Positions 1 through 11,440 of a stretch of 64,000 bases of DNA are shown here, in pieces. Made by a program: the position numbers and the translations under genes. Origin of the DNA: Delphinapterus leucas (taxonomy: Eukaryota; Chordata; Mammalia; Artiodactyla; Monodontidae); the NCBI RefSeq assembly GCF_002288925.2, contig NW_022098050.1, forward strand, positions 4,727,882 to 4,791,881, written 5' to 3'. Below the pieces are notes generated by a model, which saw nothing but the letters and a program-made list of their open reading frames with translations, ran no database searches and was not told the origin of the DNA. How positions within the stretch are numbered: the stretch's first letter is position 1; the number at the start of each line of letters is the position of its first letter.

Positions 1-1195
1 GCACGGCCCTGCATTGTTCAGGAAACACAGTGAGGAAGGCACTCGATGACCTGTATGTGTGACCGCCCTCAGGAGACTGAGACGAACGCGTCTCCTTTGT
101 AAAACACTGGCAAAGTACCGTCCCAGAGGTACTGGCAAGCTGGACCAGAGCCTGCACTTTCAAAAAGCATCCCTCTAGGATTGACTAGGCAGTGGGGATC
201 TGCTGCCCCTGGAAATTTGGACCAATTACTGAACCGAACGCCCCATTGGCCAGCTCCTGCTGTGGCCACGTGACCTGGGGGAGAGTTTGACTTCTCTCGG
301 TACGGACATTTCTGCAACTGTTAAAATGAGGAGGGCTGTGCTCTCTTCCTGCCTAATCCACAGAGAAATATTGGGTTTCTGGAAAACTCAGGAGCCCTTG
401 GAAGAAGGGAAATTACAAGTACCTGCCGGGGTTACACAAATGATACAGCCGGGGCTGTATCATTTGTGGCTTAGATGGACATGCAGCCACCCACAGCAGA
501 GTGACTGGTGGTGTGTTTGTGGCCATGTTCTGAGGACCCAGAGCTGGCCACGCGGCCATGTTCACAGAAACGAACACCCGAGGCTCCCCGCTATGACGTT
601 ACCGCCCTCTGTCCTCTGCTTGTCCCCATCTCAGAAATATCACCAGGAACATTTCACTGTTCTTGCAGCGGTCTTTCATGGAGAACTCTATTTCATCATC
701 TGAGATGCTGTGGAGTTAGGAGGTGTGGATGTGGGTTCTAAGGCCACTGGATTTCTGACTCACCAATGATCACATTTCTATTTTTTCTGCACCATCCACC
801 TTTTTAGATGGTGTTTATGTTTCATGTTAAATATAATTCTCTTTGGCTTCCCTGGCTGCCTGGGGCCTAGTTCTGCTCTGTCCTAGAGCAGCTCGCCCAG
901 GAGCTGCCTCTCCATGTGGCCTCTGGGGTCGATTCATTTTTCTCCCGAGACCTTAATGAGTGATGATTTCTCGAGACAATCAGATCGGCTGTGCAGGAGA
1001 TTCAGCTCCATCATTACGACAGCCGGATACATCACAGGCACCATTTTTCAAACCCATGTTTTTCATCACACAGATATGACTTGATTAAACCTTTGTGATA
1101 TTACATTGGGATATTTGAAAATAGCCTTTAGTGGCCAGCATGTGGGTCTTGTTTCTGATCAATCTATTACTGCTATGTGAGGTACTTTTACATCT
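1..1195. other. Gene-free unique sequence
   Basis: I recognise no gene or repeat family here. Open frames at 287-703 and 508-741 are short, lack homology I recognise and have no splice context I can defend. A small perfect hairpin sits at 435-468. The part at 960-1140 is repeat-poor and could be conserved, but nothing decisive is visible. Confidence 0.5.
435..468. repeat. Perfect short inverted repeat (16-bp arms, 2-bp spacer)
   Basis: Left arm CACAAATGATACAGCC (435-450) is followed by GG and then its exact reverse complement (453-468). The whole is a 34-bp near-palindrome able to form a cruciform or hairpin. It does not correspond to a transposon end that I know. Confidence 0.9.
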
Positions 1196-1199
1196 GTTT

Positions 1200-1455
1200 G
1201 AGAGCCAAGACTAAAGCCAGACTCTGCCTGGGTCCAAATCCCAACTCTGCTACTTACCGCTGTGTAACTTTGGTCAAGTTACAGCCTCTCTGTGCCTCGG
1301 TTTTCTCCTCGACAAACTAGGAATAATACTAATAATAAGATATAATACTACTACTACTAAGAGACTCACTTCACGGGACGGTCTCCAGGGTGAAAGGAGA
1401 TAATATGTATAAAGTGTTTGGCACATAGTAGGAGTTATAGATGTTTTCTGTTATT
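1200..1455 (+). mobile_element. MIR SINE
   Basis: The order of motifs matches the MIR consensus: a tRNA-like start, then CTGTGTAACTTTGGTCAAGT, then a CTCTGTGCCTCGGTTT-like core, and at the end GGCACATAGTAGGAGTTATA. It is an ancient mammalian-wide SINE, near full length and diverged. Confidence 0.75.
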
Positions 1456-1492
1456 GTCGTTGTTGTTGCTATTATTACTATTATTATTATTT
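1455..1492. repeat. GTT/ATT trinucleotide-rich simple repeat
   Basis: Runs of TTGTTGTTG and ATTATTATT directly follow the MIR 3' end, which normally ends in such A/T-rich repeats. Confidence 0.75.
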
Positions 1493-1494
1493 AC

Positions 1495-1605
1495 TCCTTT
1501 TCACAGTCCTCTGAGGTCAAGTTAATTTATAGATAAGGGAACTGGTATTTGCGAAGGATCAAGTAACTCGCCCAAGCAACAGAGACATGGCACCAAATTT
1601 TATGT
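1495..1605 (-). mobile_element. MIR fragment (probable)
   Basis: The plus strand shows a degenerate version of the reverse-complement MIR core: ATAGATAAGGGAACTG, then AAGTAACTCGCCCAAG. Short and diverged. Confidence 0.45.
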
Positions 1606-1754
1606 TCAGAGTTGAATGTCTGTGCTCATGGCTGTTTTACTTCTATCTTCAAAGCTGGTTTTATGTGAAGGTAAATAAAGATGTTGCAGAGGAGGGGGAC
1701 CCCAGCCCCAGCCCCATCAACAAGCAAAAGGAGCAACTGAGACACAGTTGGTCA

Positions 1755-1860
1755 ACTAGTCATTGATTAAGCACCCAGTATGTGCCAGGCACTGTGCCAG
1801 GCCCTTGAGGGTCTCATGAGCTATCTAGAGAGCGGGACAGAGATACAACTAGCCCCATAC
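1755..1860 (-). mobile_element. MIR-like fragment
   Basis: AAGCACCCAGTATGTGCC and AGGCACTGTGCCAGGC match the reverse complement of the MIR 3' end (the ...GTGCCTGGCACATAGT... stretch). Only this end can be recognised. Confidence 0.45.
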
Positions 1861-1969
1861 ACCATGAGTGCCAGAAAAGATCCCTGTGCCAAGTGTTATG
1901 GGAAAATAGAGGTGTGAGGAAAAGGAGGAAGCAGGGAGTCTAGTTAATATTGTTGGCTCCCCAGGCTCA

Positions 1970-2460
1970 TGCCTTGTATCAGTCAGGTTTCTGCCAATCC
2001 TGCCACATAACAAACAATCCCCAAGTCCTGATGGCTTACAGTAACAATCTTTCATTTTCCTTCAGCTGAGCTTGGCTCCAGGCAGCAGGTGGGTTTCAGA
2101 GCTGCTCTACCTAACTCTGCCTTCTGAGACCAGCAGCTACCAGCTCATGTTCTCTTCACAGCAACTAGTAGGAGAGCAAGAGGCCAACGTGAAACACACA
2201 AGCATATTTAAAGCCTCTATTCACGTCAGTTCTTCTGACTTTCCATTGGCTCAAACAAGTCACAGAGCCAAGCAACATTAATAGCACAGGGCAGTCCACC
2301 CTGCCTTGCTCTAACAGGAGGACCTGCAATGTCACACTGGTGTGGTTGTGAAATCCTATTATCAGGACGGAGTAAAGAGTTGGGAGCAAGAATGCAATCT
2401 ACCATGAGTGCCACAGGCCAGGCCCCGAAAGAAGAATAATGCAGGTTATACAAACACTAA
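1970..2460. mobile_element. Ancient LTR-like repeat, family not named
   Basis: It begins with a phrase of the type 'CAGTCAGGTTTCTGCC...CCACATAACAAACAATCC...GGCTTACAGTAACAATC' and ends near AGCAAGAATGCAATCTACCA. Related sequence recurs in this window at 10020-10680, 21740-22180, 59000-59300 and 61140-61390. This marks a dispersed family, but I cannot give its library name with confidence. Confidence 0.45.
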
Positions 2461-4136
2461 GAGCCACTCCACAAAACAGGGTGTGGCTACTAAACTTATT
2501 AGATGAGAGACAGAAACTCCATTCAAATTCCCTTTTGCTACGTAACTAGGAAGTCTGGGGTTTTATTGAATTCCAGTTCAACTGTTTCCAAAGGCTCAGA
2601 TGATGTTGTCAGTGTTCTGTCGCTCTCTCTCCATTTTTCTGTTCTAATTTTCTGTGTCATGGGAAGTTGGACTTGTCAGCCTGAGGATTTTTTGATCTTT
2701 ACAGTTTGAGATCCCAGAGGAAGTGAGAGTCTCCGGCAGCACTGACATAACAAATCTCAGGGAAGCTGCCAATTGGCCCGGTTTACCCCATCCACACATC
2801 CCTGAGCCAATTACTATCACAGGGCAAAGGGGGAGAAGAATTGAACTATTAAAAGCTCCTAGATTCAAAATGAGGGTGTAGAGCCTAGTGCAGTTCAATT
2901 AAGAAGTAAAGAATACTGTCCTGATCACTACAAACCACAGGCTTTCTGAGCTGTTGTTGCCTTACCACCCTGGCTTTGCTCCACGGGGCAACGAGAACCA
3001 AGCCCCAAACGCCTTCTTGCATTTCATTCAGTTCTGAAGTAGCAGGAAAGAGCATCATATTGGGGCTCGCCAAAAGTGGCGTCACCTAATGTTAAGTATC
3101 TCAGCCACCATCTAATGCTCATTAAGGAGGCCAATCTGATATTTGCAATATATTGTGGGACTCACGTAAGGAAGGAACTTGATTTAGGGAGCAGTGGGGG
3201 CTTCCGCTGTGAGCTCTGTGGAGTTCCCCCTCCCCCGACCACCTCCACTCGGTTTCTAGAATGCACAGTTGTGAAGTGTAATCCCACGGTTTGGGAAAAA
3301 CACAAGTTCTCCTCCCTTGTCATTCAAACAACACCAGGGAAGCATCTTGCCCTTTTCCGGGGCTTCCATCTTTGGCTGAGTTTCCACAAAGCCTCGGGAT
3401 CCTCCCAACAGACATCCTGCGCACATCTTATCAAAAGAATAAAACTGCTATATTTCGCGCTCTGCTCAGATCACTTGCGAGGTTTGAAACACATCCGTAT
3501 TCAACATGGACTACAGCATTTGCCTTCGCATACGGCATTCCGCAGACTCGATATGGGGAGACGAGTCGGCCCTTCGGACTTAGCTGAAAGGCTGGCGCTT
3601 GGACAAGCCATTTCACGAGCACTAGCCCTGAAAGGCTGAGAGGTTGGCTGCTGGCGGGTCACCGAGGTGTGATGTGTGCTGAGAGGTGGAAGCAGCGGGA
3701 CCCCTGCGTTCATCCGCTGGGCAAGTGTTGATGGACTGTGGACCGAGGCGCAAGCCCCGGGGAGAGGTAGGACGCCGAGCCAAGGGGTAGACTCTACTGC
3801 AGGAAGTTCACGGTCTGATTAGGGAGCAAGTTCCTTCCCAACGCCCACGAGAGGATAATGCACAGGCCAGAAGTGGTAAAGCACCGGGCAGGAGACAGAA
3901 GGAATTGGAAACAGTGGCGTCAGAGCCCCGCACGTTGTGTCCAAGAACACAGATCCAGCCGCGCCAGCTACCGGGCGAGGAATGGGTTCCTCTAGGCTCA
4001 TCAGACCAGAAGGCATTAGAGAGAAATCTAGGAGCTAAAGGCTGAGGTGATGGTGAGTTTAGGTGGGGCGAAGGGGTTCAGAACAGATTTTTCTCCCTCC
4101 AGCTGTCTGTTTGTGGGCCTCTATTTCATTTTGGCT
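2460..4136. other. Gene-free unique sequence
   Basis: I recognise no repeat or gene. The frame at 3076-3639 (187 codons) has no domain or homology I recognise and is probably chance. Its last third (3450-3620) is unusually rich in CG dinucleotides for methylated mammalian DNA, with TTTCGCGCTC and several TCG/CGA steps, and is raised as a finding. Confidence 0.45.
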
Positions 4137-4350
4137 TTTTCTATATTTCCCTCCCCTCCCCCTCCCTCCTCCCCCTCCCCTGATTCTTCTCTTTTTCTCC
4201 TCCCCCTTCTCTCTGGCTGGCTCCTTCCCCGATCTCCTTCCCTTTCTGCATTCCTCTTTTAGATTCTTTTGGTTTCTTCCTTTCCATTCTTTCAACCTGT
4301 CTTTTCACCCTTCAATCTCTTTTTTTCCTCTCCTTCTGTATCTGACAAAA
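4137..4350 (+). repeat. Pyrimidine-rich (CT) tract
   Basis: About 215 bp in which the plus strand is almost entirely C and T, broken by a few purines (for example CTCCCCTCCCCCTCCCTCC). Long homopurine-homopyrimidine tracts of this kind are low-complexity DNA and can form triplexes. The 78- and 141-codon frames across it are artefacts of the composition. Confidence 0.85.
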
Positions 4351-4504
4351 CTAGACAAGGAACTGAAAACACTGAAAGTACACTCTTTCATTAGGTGTTT
4401 GTCTGTGTTCACTCTTATCCAAGTAGATAAGGAAAACAGGGGGAAAGAGTGGGGGAAAGGTCAAGTGATACAGGTAAGCAATTCCTAGATAGGAAACCTT
4501 TAAT

Positions 4505-5240
4505 GACTAACAAGAAGATGAAGAGATAACCCCCATAAGTGATTAGAGAAGTGCAAATTAAAACGGCATCCCTTCACACCTAAGACATCGGCAAAACTTA
4601 CGGAGTGGAGTAAAACCAAATGCTGTAGAAGATGTGGGGAAGTGGGAACTCCCATGCACTGCTGGTGGGACTGCAAAGTGACACTGTCGTCCTGAAGGAT
4701 TATCTGGTGGTGCTTGGGGAAATGAAGTCAGTGCCAACCCTATGACCTAGAAATCCCCTACCTCTTCACCTCAGAGAAACTGTTGTACAGGGTCACGCGG
4801 GGGCATGATTGAGACTGTCCATCATAGCTGCATTTGCAGTGCCAGAGAGTGGGGGACAACCGAGGCATCCCTCACAAGGGGGAAGAAGAAGCAAGATGGG
4901 GTAGACGTATACCACATGGATACATACGATGGTGGTGGGTACATATGATGGACTTCCTTGTAGCACTCAGAAGCAATGGACCAGATTTACATACAACACA
5001 TGGACAGATCTTTAAGACATAGTGTTGAGTGAAAAAGGAACAAGATCTATGGCTTTATATTAAATTACTATTCTTATAATTTAAAAGCACGTGTATGCCA
5101 TACATCATATAAAGCACAAAACACACCATATACCTTTCAAAGAATATACATTAGAGTAGGTGCCAGACCTGGAGGTAGGATGGGGAGAGAAGAATGGAGT
5201 AGGGATGAAGGATGTAGGGGAGAAATCAGAAAATAAGTGA
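4505..5240 (+). mobile_element. Old L1 fragment (L1M type, 3' part)
   Basis: Degenerate L1 ORF2-end and 3'-UTR phrases occur in the right order: AGAAGTGCAAATTAAAAC, ACTGCTGGTGGGACTGCAAA, CAACCCTATGACCTAGAAAT, then ATAGTGTTGAGTGAAAAAGG. No open frame survives. The 3' limit is uncertain. Confidence 0.7.
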
Positions 5241-5930
5241 AACAAGAGGGATCTATGCCTGGATCAACGAGGATGGCAGTGTGACGTGATCTGTGGTGTC
5301 CGATTAATTCAAGGCCAAAGGACAGAAAGATGAGAAGAAAGAGAGGAAGGGAAGGAAGGAAGGAGAGGGGGAAGCAGACCAACAAGATCCTCAAGAGCTT
5401 CAGAGTGTGTATGGTAGAGCCTCTTTTTAAGAGGAGAAAAATGAAGGTCAAATGAAGGCACTGAAGGACTCACCCAAGGTCACAGGACAAAGAGAGGCGT
5501 GGGCCCGGGTCTTCTCTTTTCTGGTCCAGGCTCTTCTCTCTGCCTCATTCTTATAATGCAAGGAAGCAGTATGTTCTCAATGGCCCAAAGTGAAGCGTTG
5601 TGCCACATAACCAAGATGGTGGCCAAAAGGATGAAGGGAGAAAGAAGGCCAGCAACTGGACTTGGTCAAATGGATGGGGACCCTGCTCTGACCAGATCAG
5701 ACAGCTGGGCAGTGGTTCAGAGGGGCTGGTAGCCACTGCTAAGCAAAGGAGCAAAAGTCTCCAAGGCTTGAGTGTATACAATCCCCATATCCTCGAGGGG
5801 GAAAGGTGGGACTTACAGAGAACCTCTTAGGGGGTTTTCTTTGACACCCTTTTTCCCGCTCTACGTTGCTCCAATTATTTCCTTTCATCCTAACTCAGCC
5901 TCATGTAAATATGTGCGCAACTGGGACTTC
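5240..5930. other. Gene-free sequence with purine-rich run
   Basis: A GA-rich run lies at about 5318-5377 (AGGAAGGGAAGGAAGGAAGG). A weak MIR-like phrase, CCCAAGGTCACAGGACA, lies at 5470-5490. Nothing else is recognised. Frames at 5499-5830 are probably chance. Confidence 0.45.
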
Positions 5931-6385
5931 TTCAGTAGTAAAAGACAGAAATCCAACTCAAATGGACTGAAGGAAAAAAACACCAGGGTGCGGTTTATCT
6001 GCTCATATAATTGGCCAGTTCACGGAATATAGCCTACTTCAGGCATGGCTGGATCCAGAGTTTCAAGCAATGTCAAAGGACAGACAGCCTGTTTCTCTGC
6101 CTGTGTGGCTGTTCCTCTCTTCTTCTCTCTCCATCTCCCTCTGTTTTCCTCAGTGCTGGCTTCATTCCAAGGTAGCATCTCTCCTCTCTCCCACCAAAGA
6201 TAGTTGCTGCCTGGACCAGACTGATATTCTGCTCACTCAGCAGTACCGGACATCAGCACGTGTCTCTTTTCTCATCACGATAACAAAAGTTGCAGGAAGG
6301 GCTTTCATGGTCTTTACTGTGTCATATGCCAGAGCCCGAACCGATCACGGCAACCAGGGGTACCCTGAGCTCTGATCAGTAGGCC
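5930..6385. mobile_element. LTR-like interspersed repeat, family not named
   Basis: The phrases ACAGAAATCCAACTCAAATG, CTGCTCATATAATTGG, TTCAGGCATGGCTGGATCCA and CAAGCAATGTCAAAG belong to a widely dispersed mammalian repeat that I recognise but cannot name securely. It ends near AACCAGGGGTACCC. Confidence 0.4.
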
Positions 6386-6527
6386 CGCATCATACGCCCG
6401 CCCTCAGAGTGTATGTAAGGGGAGGGTGTTAAAGTCAATACCATCCAAGCCACAGGAACTGAGAATGCGGGTAGCAGTTACCCCCAAAGGAAAGCAGGGT
6501 GCTGTGTAGACACAAACAACAGATATC

Positions 6528-6640
6528 TACTACTATGTATATGTATACATGCACATGTATATGTATATGTGTACGTATATATCTATGTCTTTATATGTGT
6601 ATTTATATATGTTTGTGTATGACTTTGTATGTACCTATTT
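6528..6640. repeat. TA/TG-rich microsatellite-like tract
   Basis: Imperfect alternation of TATG, TATA and TGTA steps over about 110 bp, for example TGTATATGTATATGTGTACG. Low complexity. Confidence 0.8.
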
Positions 6641-7608
6641 CTATTTAGTTATTTTTACACAGCTAACCAGTTCACATGGCTCACAATTCACAAAGTGCAA
6701 ATGAATAGACAATGAAGTCTCCTTCCCATCCTTCTCGCAGACACAGGGTCACCTTTCTGGGGCAGCCAGTAGTACTGGGGTCTTATCTTTCTCCACAGAG
6801 ACACTGCGTATACAAGCCAATATATACAAGCCAATCTGCAAACCAGTCTCTGCCCTTCCCCTCACATGCTCTTTGTACACAAATGGACGCATTCTGTACT
6901 AGGGTTTGGGCTCCTAGGTGTGCATTTTCTGGTGAAGGGGGAGCAGTTTGACCCTGGAGGAGACCTGCCTCCGTCACTCCCCTCCTCCCCCTCCCACTTC
7001 AGCCCCACCTCTACCAAAAGGCCAGGGCAGGCCGGGCCGGGCTGCAGGGAGGCCTGGGAATGGTAACTCGCTGGGCTCCACAGAGCTTCCTGCCAGCTGT
7101 CTCGGAGCCATTTGTTCTGTGAGGCACCTCCAGCCCCTGAGGGAGAAGGTACGAGGGAATCCCAGCTAACAGAGCAGTACATCTCCACACAGGGGATCTT
7201 GGCCTGCCTCTGACCTGACCCTTCCTTCCAGGCCAGCAGACCAGGTGCAGGTCTTGGTGGTAGGCCTGCCCCCCAAGGAAGTGGGCAGGAGGGATTGGCT
7301 GAGCAGGGTGGGTTTTGGTAGGAGGAGAAGTGCAGGGCAGGGGCAAAGGGGGGGCTCTGCTGGCCAAAGGTGATCACAGCCCTGGGTGGCAGTGGGAGGG
7401 CCGAAGCCCAACACAGTCCCGACCTTGGCCTTCCTGGGAAACAAGACCCGCCCCGAGAGTGGCCTTCATAATTGGTGCGCCCCCTTGCAACATTTTTACG
7501 ATAGGGGTTTGGCTTTGATGCTGGTTGAGTGCCAACATTCCATAGGTGCTTTTCCAATATGAGCCCATTTAAATCTTACAACCGTTCTATGAGGTAGGAA
7601 GTGGCCTC
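6640..7608. other. Gene-free GC-rich sequence
   Basis: No repeat or exon recognised. The 231-codon minus-strand frame (6862-7557) and its overlapping partners in other frames are compositional: several frames are open at once, and the proline/serine-rich product has no domain. Confidence 0.45.
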
Positions 7609-7614
7609 ATTCCC

Positions 7615-7821
7615 TTTTTTTTTTTTTTGCAGTACACGGGCCTCTCACTGTTGTGGCCTCTCCCGTTGCAGAGCACAGGCTCCCGATGCGCAGGCTCAGC
7701 GGCCATGGCTCACGGGCCCAGCCGCTCCGCGGCATGTGGGATCTTCCCGGACCGGGGCACGAACCCGCGTCCCCTGCATCGGCAGGCGGACTCTCAACCA
7801 CTGCGCCACCAGGGAAGCCCC
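7615..7821 (-). mobile_element. CHR-type tRNA-derived SINE
   Basis: Reverse orientation: poly(T), then GCAGTACACGGGCCTCTCAC, ending CGCCACCAGGGAAGCCC. On the minus strand the tRNA-like head carries the A-box region (GGCGCAGTGGTTGAGAGTCC) and the B-box (GGGTTCGTGCCCC). The phrase ATTCCCTTTT on both sides (7609 and 7824) is the likely target-site duplication. Open frames at 7601-8236 simply run through it. Confidence 0.95.
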
Positions 7822-8269
7822 TGATTCCCTTTTTGCAGGTGAGGACATGAGCCTCAGCTGGGAGTACCGGGCGAGGCTGTACCACTCGGCCTCCCTGGTC
7901 ACCACCGCCGGCCCACACCCGGCTCCCCCGTCTGCCCCTGCTTGGCAAACTTCCAGCAGGACCGCAAAAATCAGAAGCCTGAAGATGGCCAATCAAGAGA
8001 AAGGGATGCTTGGACCAAGCCTGATGTTCGTTCACCTGTTGATGCCGAAACCCAGGGCAGGTTTCTCAGAAGGACGGGGCCAGGTCGTCCACTTCCTCCC
8101 TCTGACCTCAGCAGCGTGGAGGGGCGTGGAGCAGCGTGGGTCATGGCGGTTAAGCGTTGTCATAATTCTCTCCCCTGGAGCAATGAACTCCATCTCCCTG
8201 CATCTGTGTGGGAGGAATGTAATCCAGTTCTGCTAGGAACTCAGAGCACATAGGGATTCCTTTCTCCTT

Positions 8270-8660
8270 TTGTGGTCAGGAAATGAGTTTTGCTCTGTTC
8301 TTCACTCGGGAGCTTATTACGCAATTGCTTAAAATATGCAACGGGATGCAGATACTGACATGAGCGTGTTGAAATGATGGCTTTTAATGGAAGCAACCTA
8401 ATTACGCCATATCTGCGCCCTTTTCATTTTTTTAAAAATTATTCTTACGGTGTTTGAAAGAAGCAGCGATTTTCGTGTGTGCGTCTGGGTTGCGTTTTTG
8501 TTTTTGTTTAGGGTATGTGGTTTTATTTAATCTCCCAGACTGTTTAAGTGGATTGCAAAGAAAAAAAAAATCCAAAAAGTATATGGCTGTGATTTAACAA
8601 GATAATTAGCAGCTGCACTTTATAACGAAATCTAAGGCAATTATCACTTCAGGAGGACCC
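8270..8660. promoter_or_regulatory. Candidate conserved non-coding element (enhancer-like)
   Basis: Unique, AT-balanced sequence with no repeat signature. It contains homeodomain-type cores (CCTAATTACG, GATAATTAGCAGCTG with an adjoining CAGCTG E-box), GCTTATTACGCAATTGC and TGGCTTTTAATGG. Clustering of such sites in repeat-free DNA is typical of developmental enhancers. Conservation could not be tested, so this is inference from composition. Confidence 0.35.
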
Positions 8661-9159
8661 GAAGGAATCCCAGCTGCCGACATCCTGCTTCTCTGCCAGA
8701 GGGAATGACATCATAACTGCTCCAGACAAAGGGGAGGTGGTTTCTGGTCACTGTGATGTCACTTGCTCCAACAGACAGTCCCGGACAGCTGGAAGACAGG
8801 CGGCTGCTTCCTAGGATGTGAAAGAGGAGGACGGGCACCGGAAGGACATCAGTTAATTACAGGCCCAGACCCCGCCCCCATCCCCCACTTCTGGTGCCCA
8901 TCTTCTTCCCCTAGTCCTTGCAGCACCTTCTTTTGAGAAGTCGAATTGTTCCTCTCCTCGTCTCCGGAGCCTCATTTCTAAATCTTTATCCCAACGAATC
9001 AAACTTTAGTGGCTTATCAGGTCTTACTCACAGTCAAGTTTACCACTTGGCCAAAATGCGTCCCTTCAAAGATGAGAATTCCTAAGTTCCATTGGATGGC
9101 AAGTCAAAGCAAGCTTGAGAAGATTTGTATTTTCATGTCAGGATTGCTTTCTTGGACTC

Positions 9160-9420
9160 TGTAGGAAACAATGAATCAATCTAGGCTCCCAAACGCTTTT
9201 GGAATCAAAGAACAGAGCACTCTAATACGGCATCATCAAATTCCAGGTAGCAAATAGGAATTTGTCACTGGTTGAATTTTATATGTAAAATCGAGCCATA
9301 ATTGGCTCATTCCATGATTACAAATTCCAGGAAATATTTCAATGCATTGTGGGATAATTCCACGATGCACTTAAATATTGAACACACGGTCGGTCTTCTG
9401 ATGGTTCCAAAGGATGGAGA
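9160..9420. promoter_or_regulatory. Candidate conserved non-coding element
   Basis: Repeat-free block with ATAATTGGCTCATTCCATGA (homeodomain core next to a TEAD-like CATTCC), then AATATTTCAATGCATTGTGG and GGATAATTCC. No open frame of interest. Called on pattern only. Confidence 0.28.
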
Positions 9421-10019
9421 GAGCAGGTCTGATTTCCTTGTAAATTGTAGGAGTCACAGACCAGCAAGCTGATTCTGGTTACAAGCAGCCAAACGTGCCT
9501 GTACCCCTGCTCATTCATGAAACTATAAAGTGGCAGCCAGGGCCTTGAACGTCACAATGCCAGATGACATTCTTGGTGCCCGGGTGGGAATTTGTCCTTT
9601 GACAGATAAACCACAAAAAGATGTGGACTTGTTTTTGCTCTCGCTCAATCCCCCCTACCCCTGAAAGCCATCTCCCTTGCGCCCAAGTTACAAACTGGGG
9701 GAGAATAACAGGCTCAGAACCTCAGCTAGAAGGCTTCTGGGCACACAGGAAATGAAAGGAGACGTGAACAGCCCCAGGAAGGCCACCGACTGCCGAGTCT
9801 CACTCAAACACTGATGTAGTGACCACAGGCCTGCCCAGAATTCAGCCTCCCTCTGGAACTGGGCAGAATTCTGCAGCCAGGGGGCTAAGTCTGCAGCCCA
9901 CACAGCAGATCGTTGGCCCAGTGCCATTCTCAGCCTTCTAGAAAACTTCCTGCTTCCTTTATGGAAAACAGGTGTCCGTGTCTTCATGCATTAGGCTGGC
10001 TATCAGGCAGGAGCCTGGG

Positions 10020-10680
10020 CTGAGGGGTTGTTTCTGTTATCTCTTGCTATTTAATAAATCACCCAACCTTAGTGGCCTAAACAATAACCATTTTAGTATG
10101 CTCCTGGATTCGACGGGTCAGAAATTCAGACAGGGCACAACTGTGGTGGCTTGACTCTGCTCCATGATGTCTGGGGCCTCAGCTGAGAAGACCTGAATGG
10201 CTGAGGGGTGACTCAATGGCTGGGGGCTGGAATCATCTGGAGCCTCGTTCACTCGCATGTCTGGCAATTGGGCTAAAATGACTCAAAAGCTGGGCTCAGC
10301 TGGGACTGTTGATGGGCCCACCCACAGGTAGTCCCTTCATGTGGATTGGGCTTCCTCATAGCATGGCAGCCAGCATAGCCAGACTTCTCACACCTTGGAG
10401 CTCCAAGTCTGAGTGTTCCAGCAAAGGCGGCAGAAGTTGCATGGCCTTTTATGACCTGGTCACATAGGCGAGTCACATAGCATCGCTCTCGTAGTGTTTT
10501 TTTCGTTGAAGCGGTCACAAGCCCACCCAGATTCAAGGGGCAGCGTCATAGAACCCACCTGTCGATTGGAAGAGTGTCAAAGACTTTGCGGCCATGTTTC
10601 AAAACCACCATGAGGCTGACTTCCGTACAGTGCCCACTTTCACCTTCAGCCAAGTGTTCAACGTCACCTGAACACTAGGG
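10020..10680. mobile_element. Ancient LTR-like repeat, family not named
   Basis: Starts with the dispersed-family phrase TGTTATCTCTTGCTATTTAA...AATCACCC...TAGTGGCCTAAAC and continues with GGTCAGAAATTCAGACAGGG and CCCACCCAGATTCAAGGGG. It is the same family type as 1970-2460, 21740-22180 and 59000-59300. Confidence 0.5.
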
Positions 10681-11329
10681 CAACATTTTCCCATCAGGAT
10701 CAGTGGCATTAGGGCAACACTTAAGATGAGGAAGAGAACGGGGAAGTGGAGGATGGAGTGCAAAACTCTGGTTTGTCCTTTCTGAATGTCTAATTATTTT
10801 CCCTCATTTCTCAGGGGGTATAGAGTCCCCCCCAGACCCTCCCCCTTGCCATTTGCTTCCAAAGTAGATGGAAAAGGATGAGCCACGTGACTCGTCCTCA
10901 TGGGGAGAGAAAGGCAGGAGGCCTGCCTGGAGAAAGCAGTTTTCTCGGTGGCCCGGGGTTTGGAGAGATCTAGACGGGAGGGGCCCTGGTCAAGTTGGAG
11001 GTACAAAGCCATTTCACTTCCTTCCTCTCTTCTGACCCTCAAAGCCAGACTCCAGGCTGGCTTAGCCTGTGACTCCCTCCCAGGGCTTCTGTCCCCAGAA
11101 GGAAAGTGTGACTATAGAAAGCGATAGAGTGAGATTATGGCCAGAGTTCTTGGCAAGGCAGAGTTCTGGGGTGTTTGCTTTCCACTCCAGCCCCAGGGAT
11201 GCACCTGGTGGCTTGCCTGAGCCTCTAAAAAAGCACTCCACGTTTGTACAGACCCTTCCAGGTGTTGAGACAGGTAACAGAAGAGGCATCCCAAATCGGG
11301 GCTTGGAAGGGAGCTTCTGGCCCAGGGAC

Positions 11330-11440
11330 CCCACCCCCATCCTTTTAACAGCCTAGGGAACCGAGGCTCAGAGGGGCTGTGACTTGCCCAGGGTCACCAG
11401 TGTGTCAGTGGCTGAGTGTGGTCAGCCTGCCCTCCACCCA
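11330..11440 (-). mobile_element. MIR fragment
   Basis: AACCGAGGCTCAGAGGGG then TGTGACTTGCCCAGGGTCAC is the reverse complement of the MIR core. Confidence 0.6.

Noticed and set aside
6862..7557. 231-codon minus-strand frame
   Set aside because: GC-rich DNA with several frames open at once on both strands. No domain, splice site or homology is recognised.
7601..8236. 211-codon open frame
   Set aside because: It runs through a reverse-oriented CHR SINE. Similar products appear at every SINE in the window (19084-19913, 33153-33547, 43267-43566, 61892-62468), so the frame is repeat-derived.
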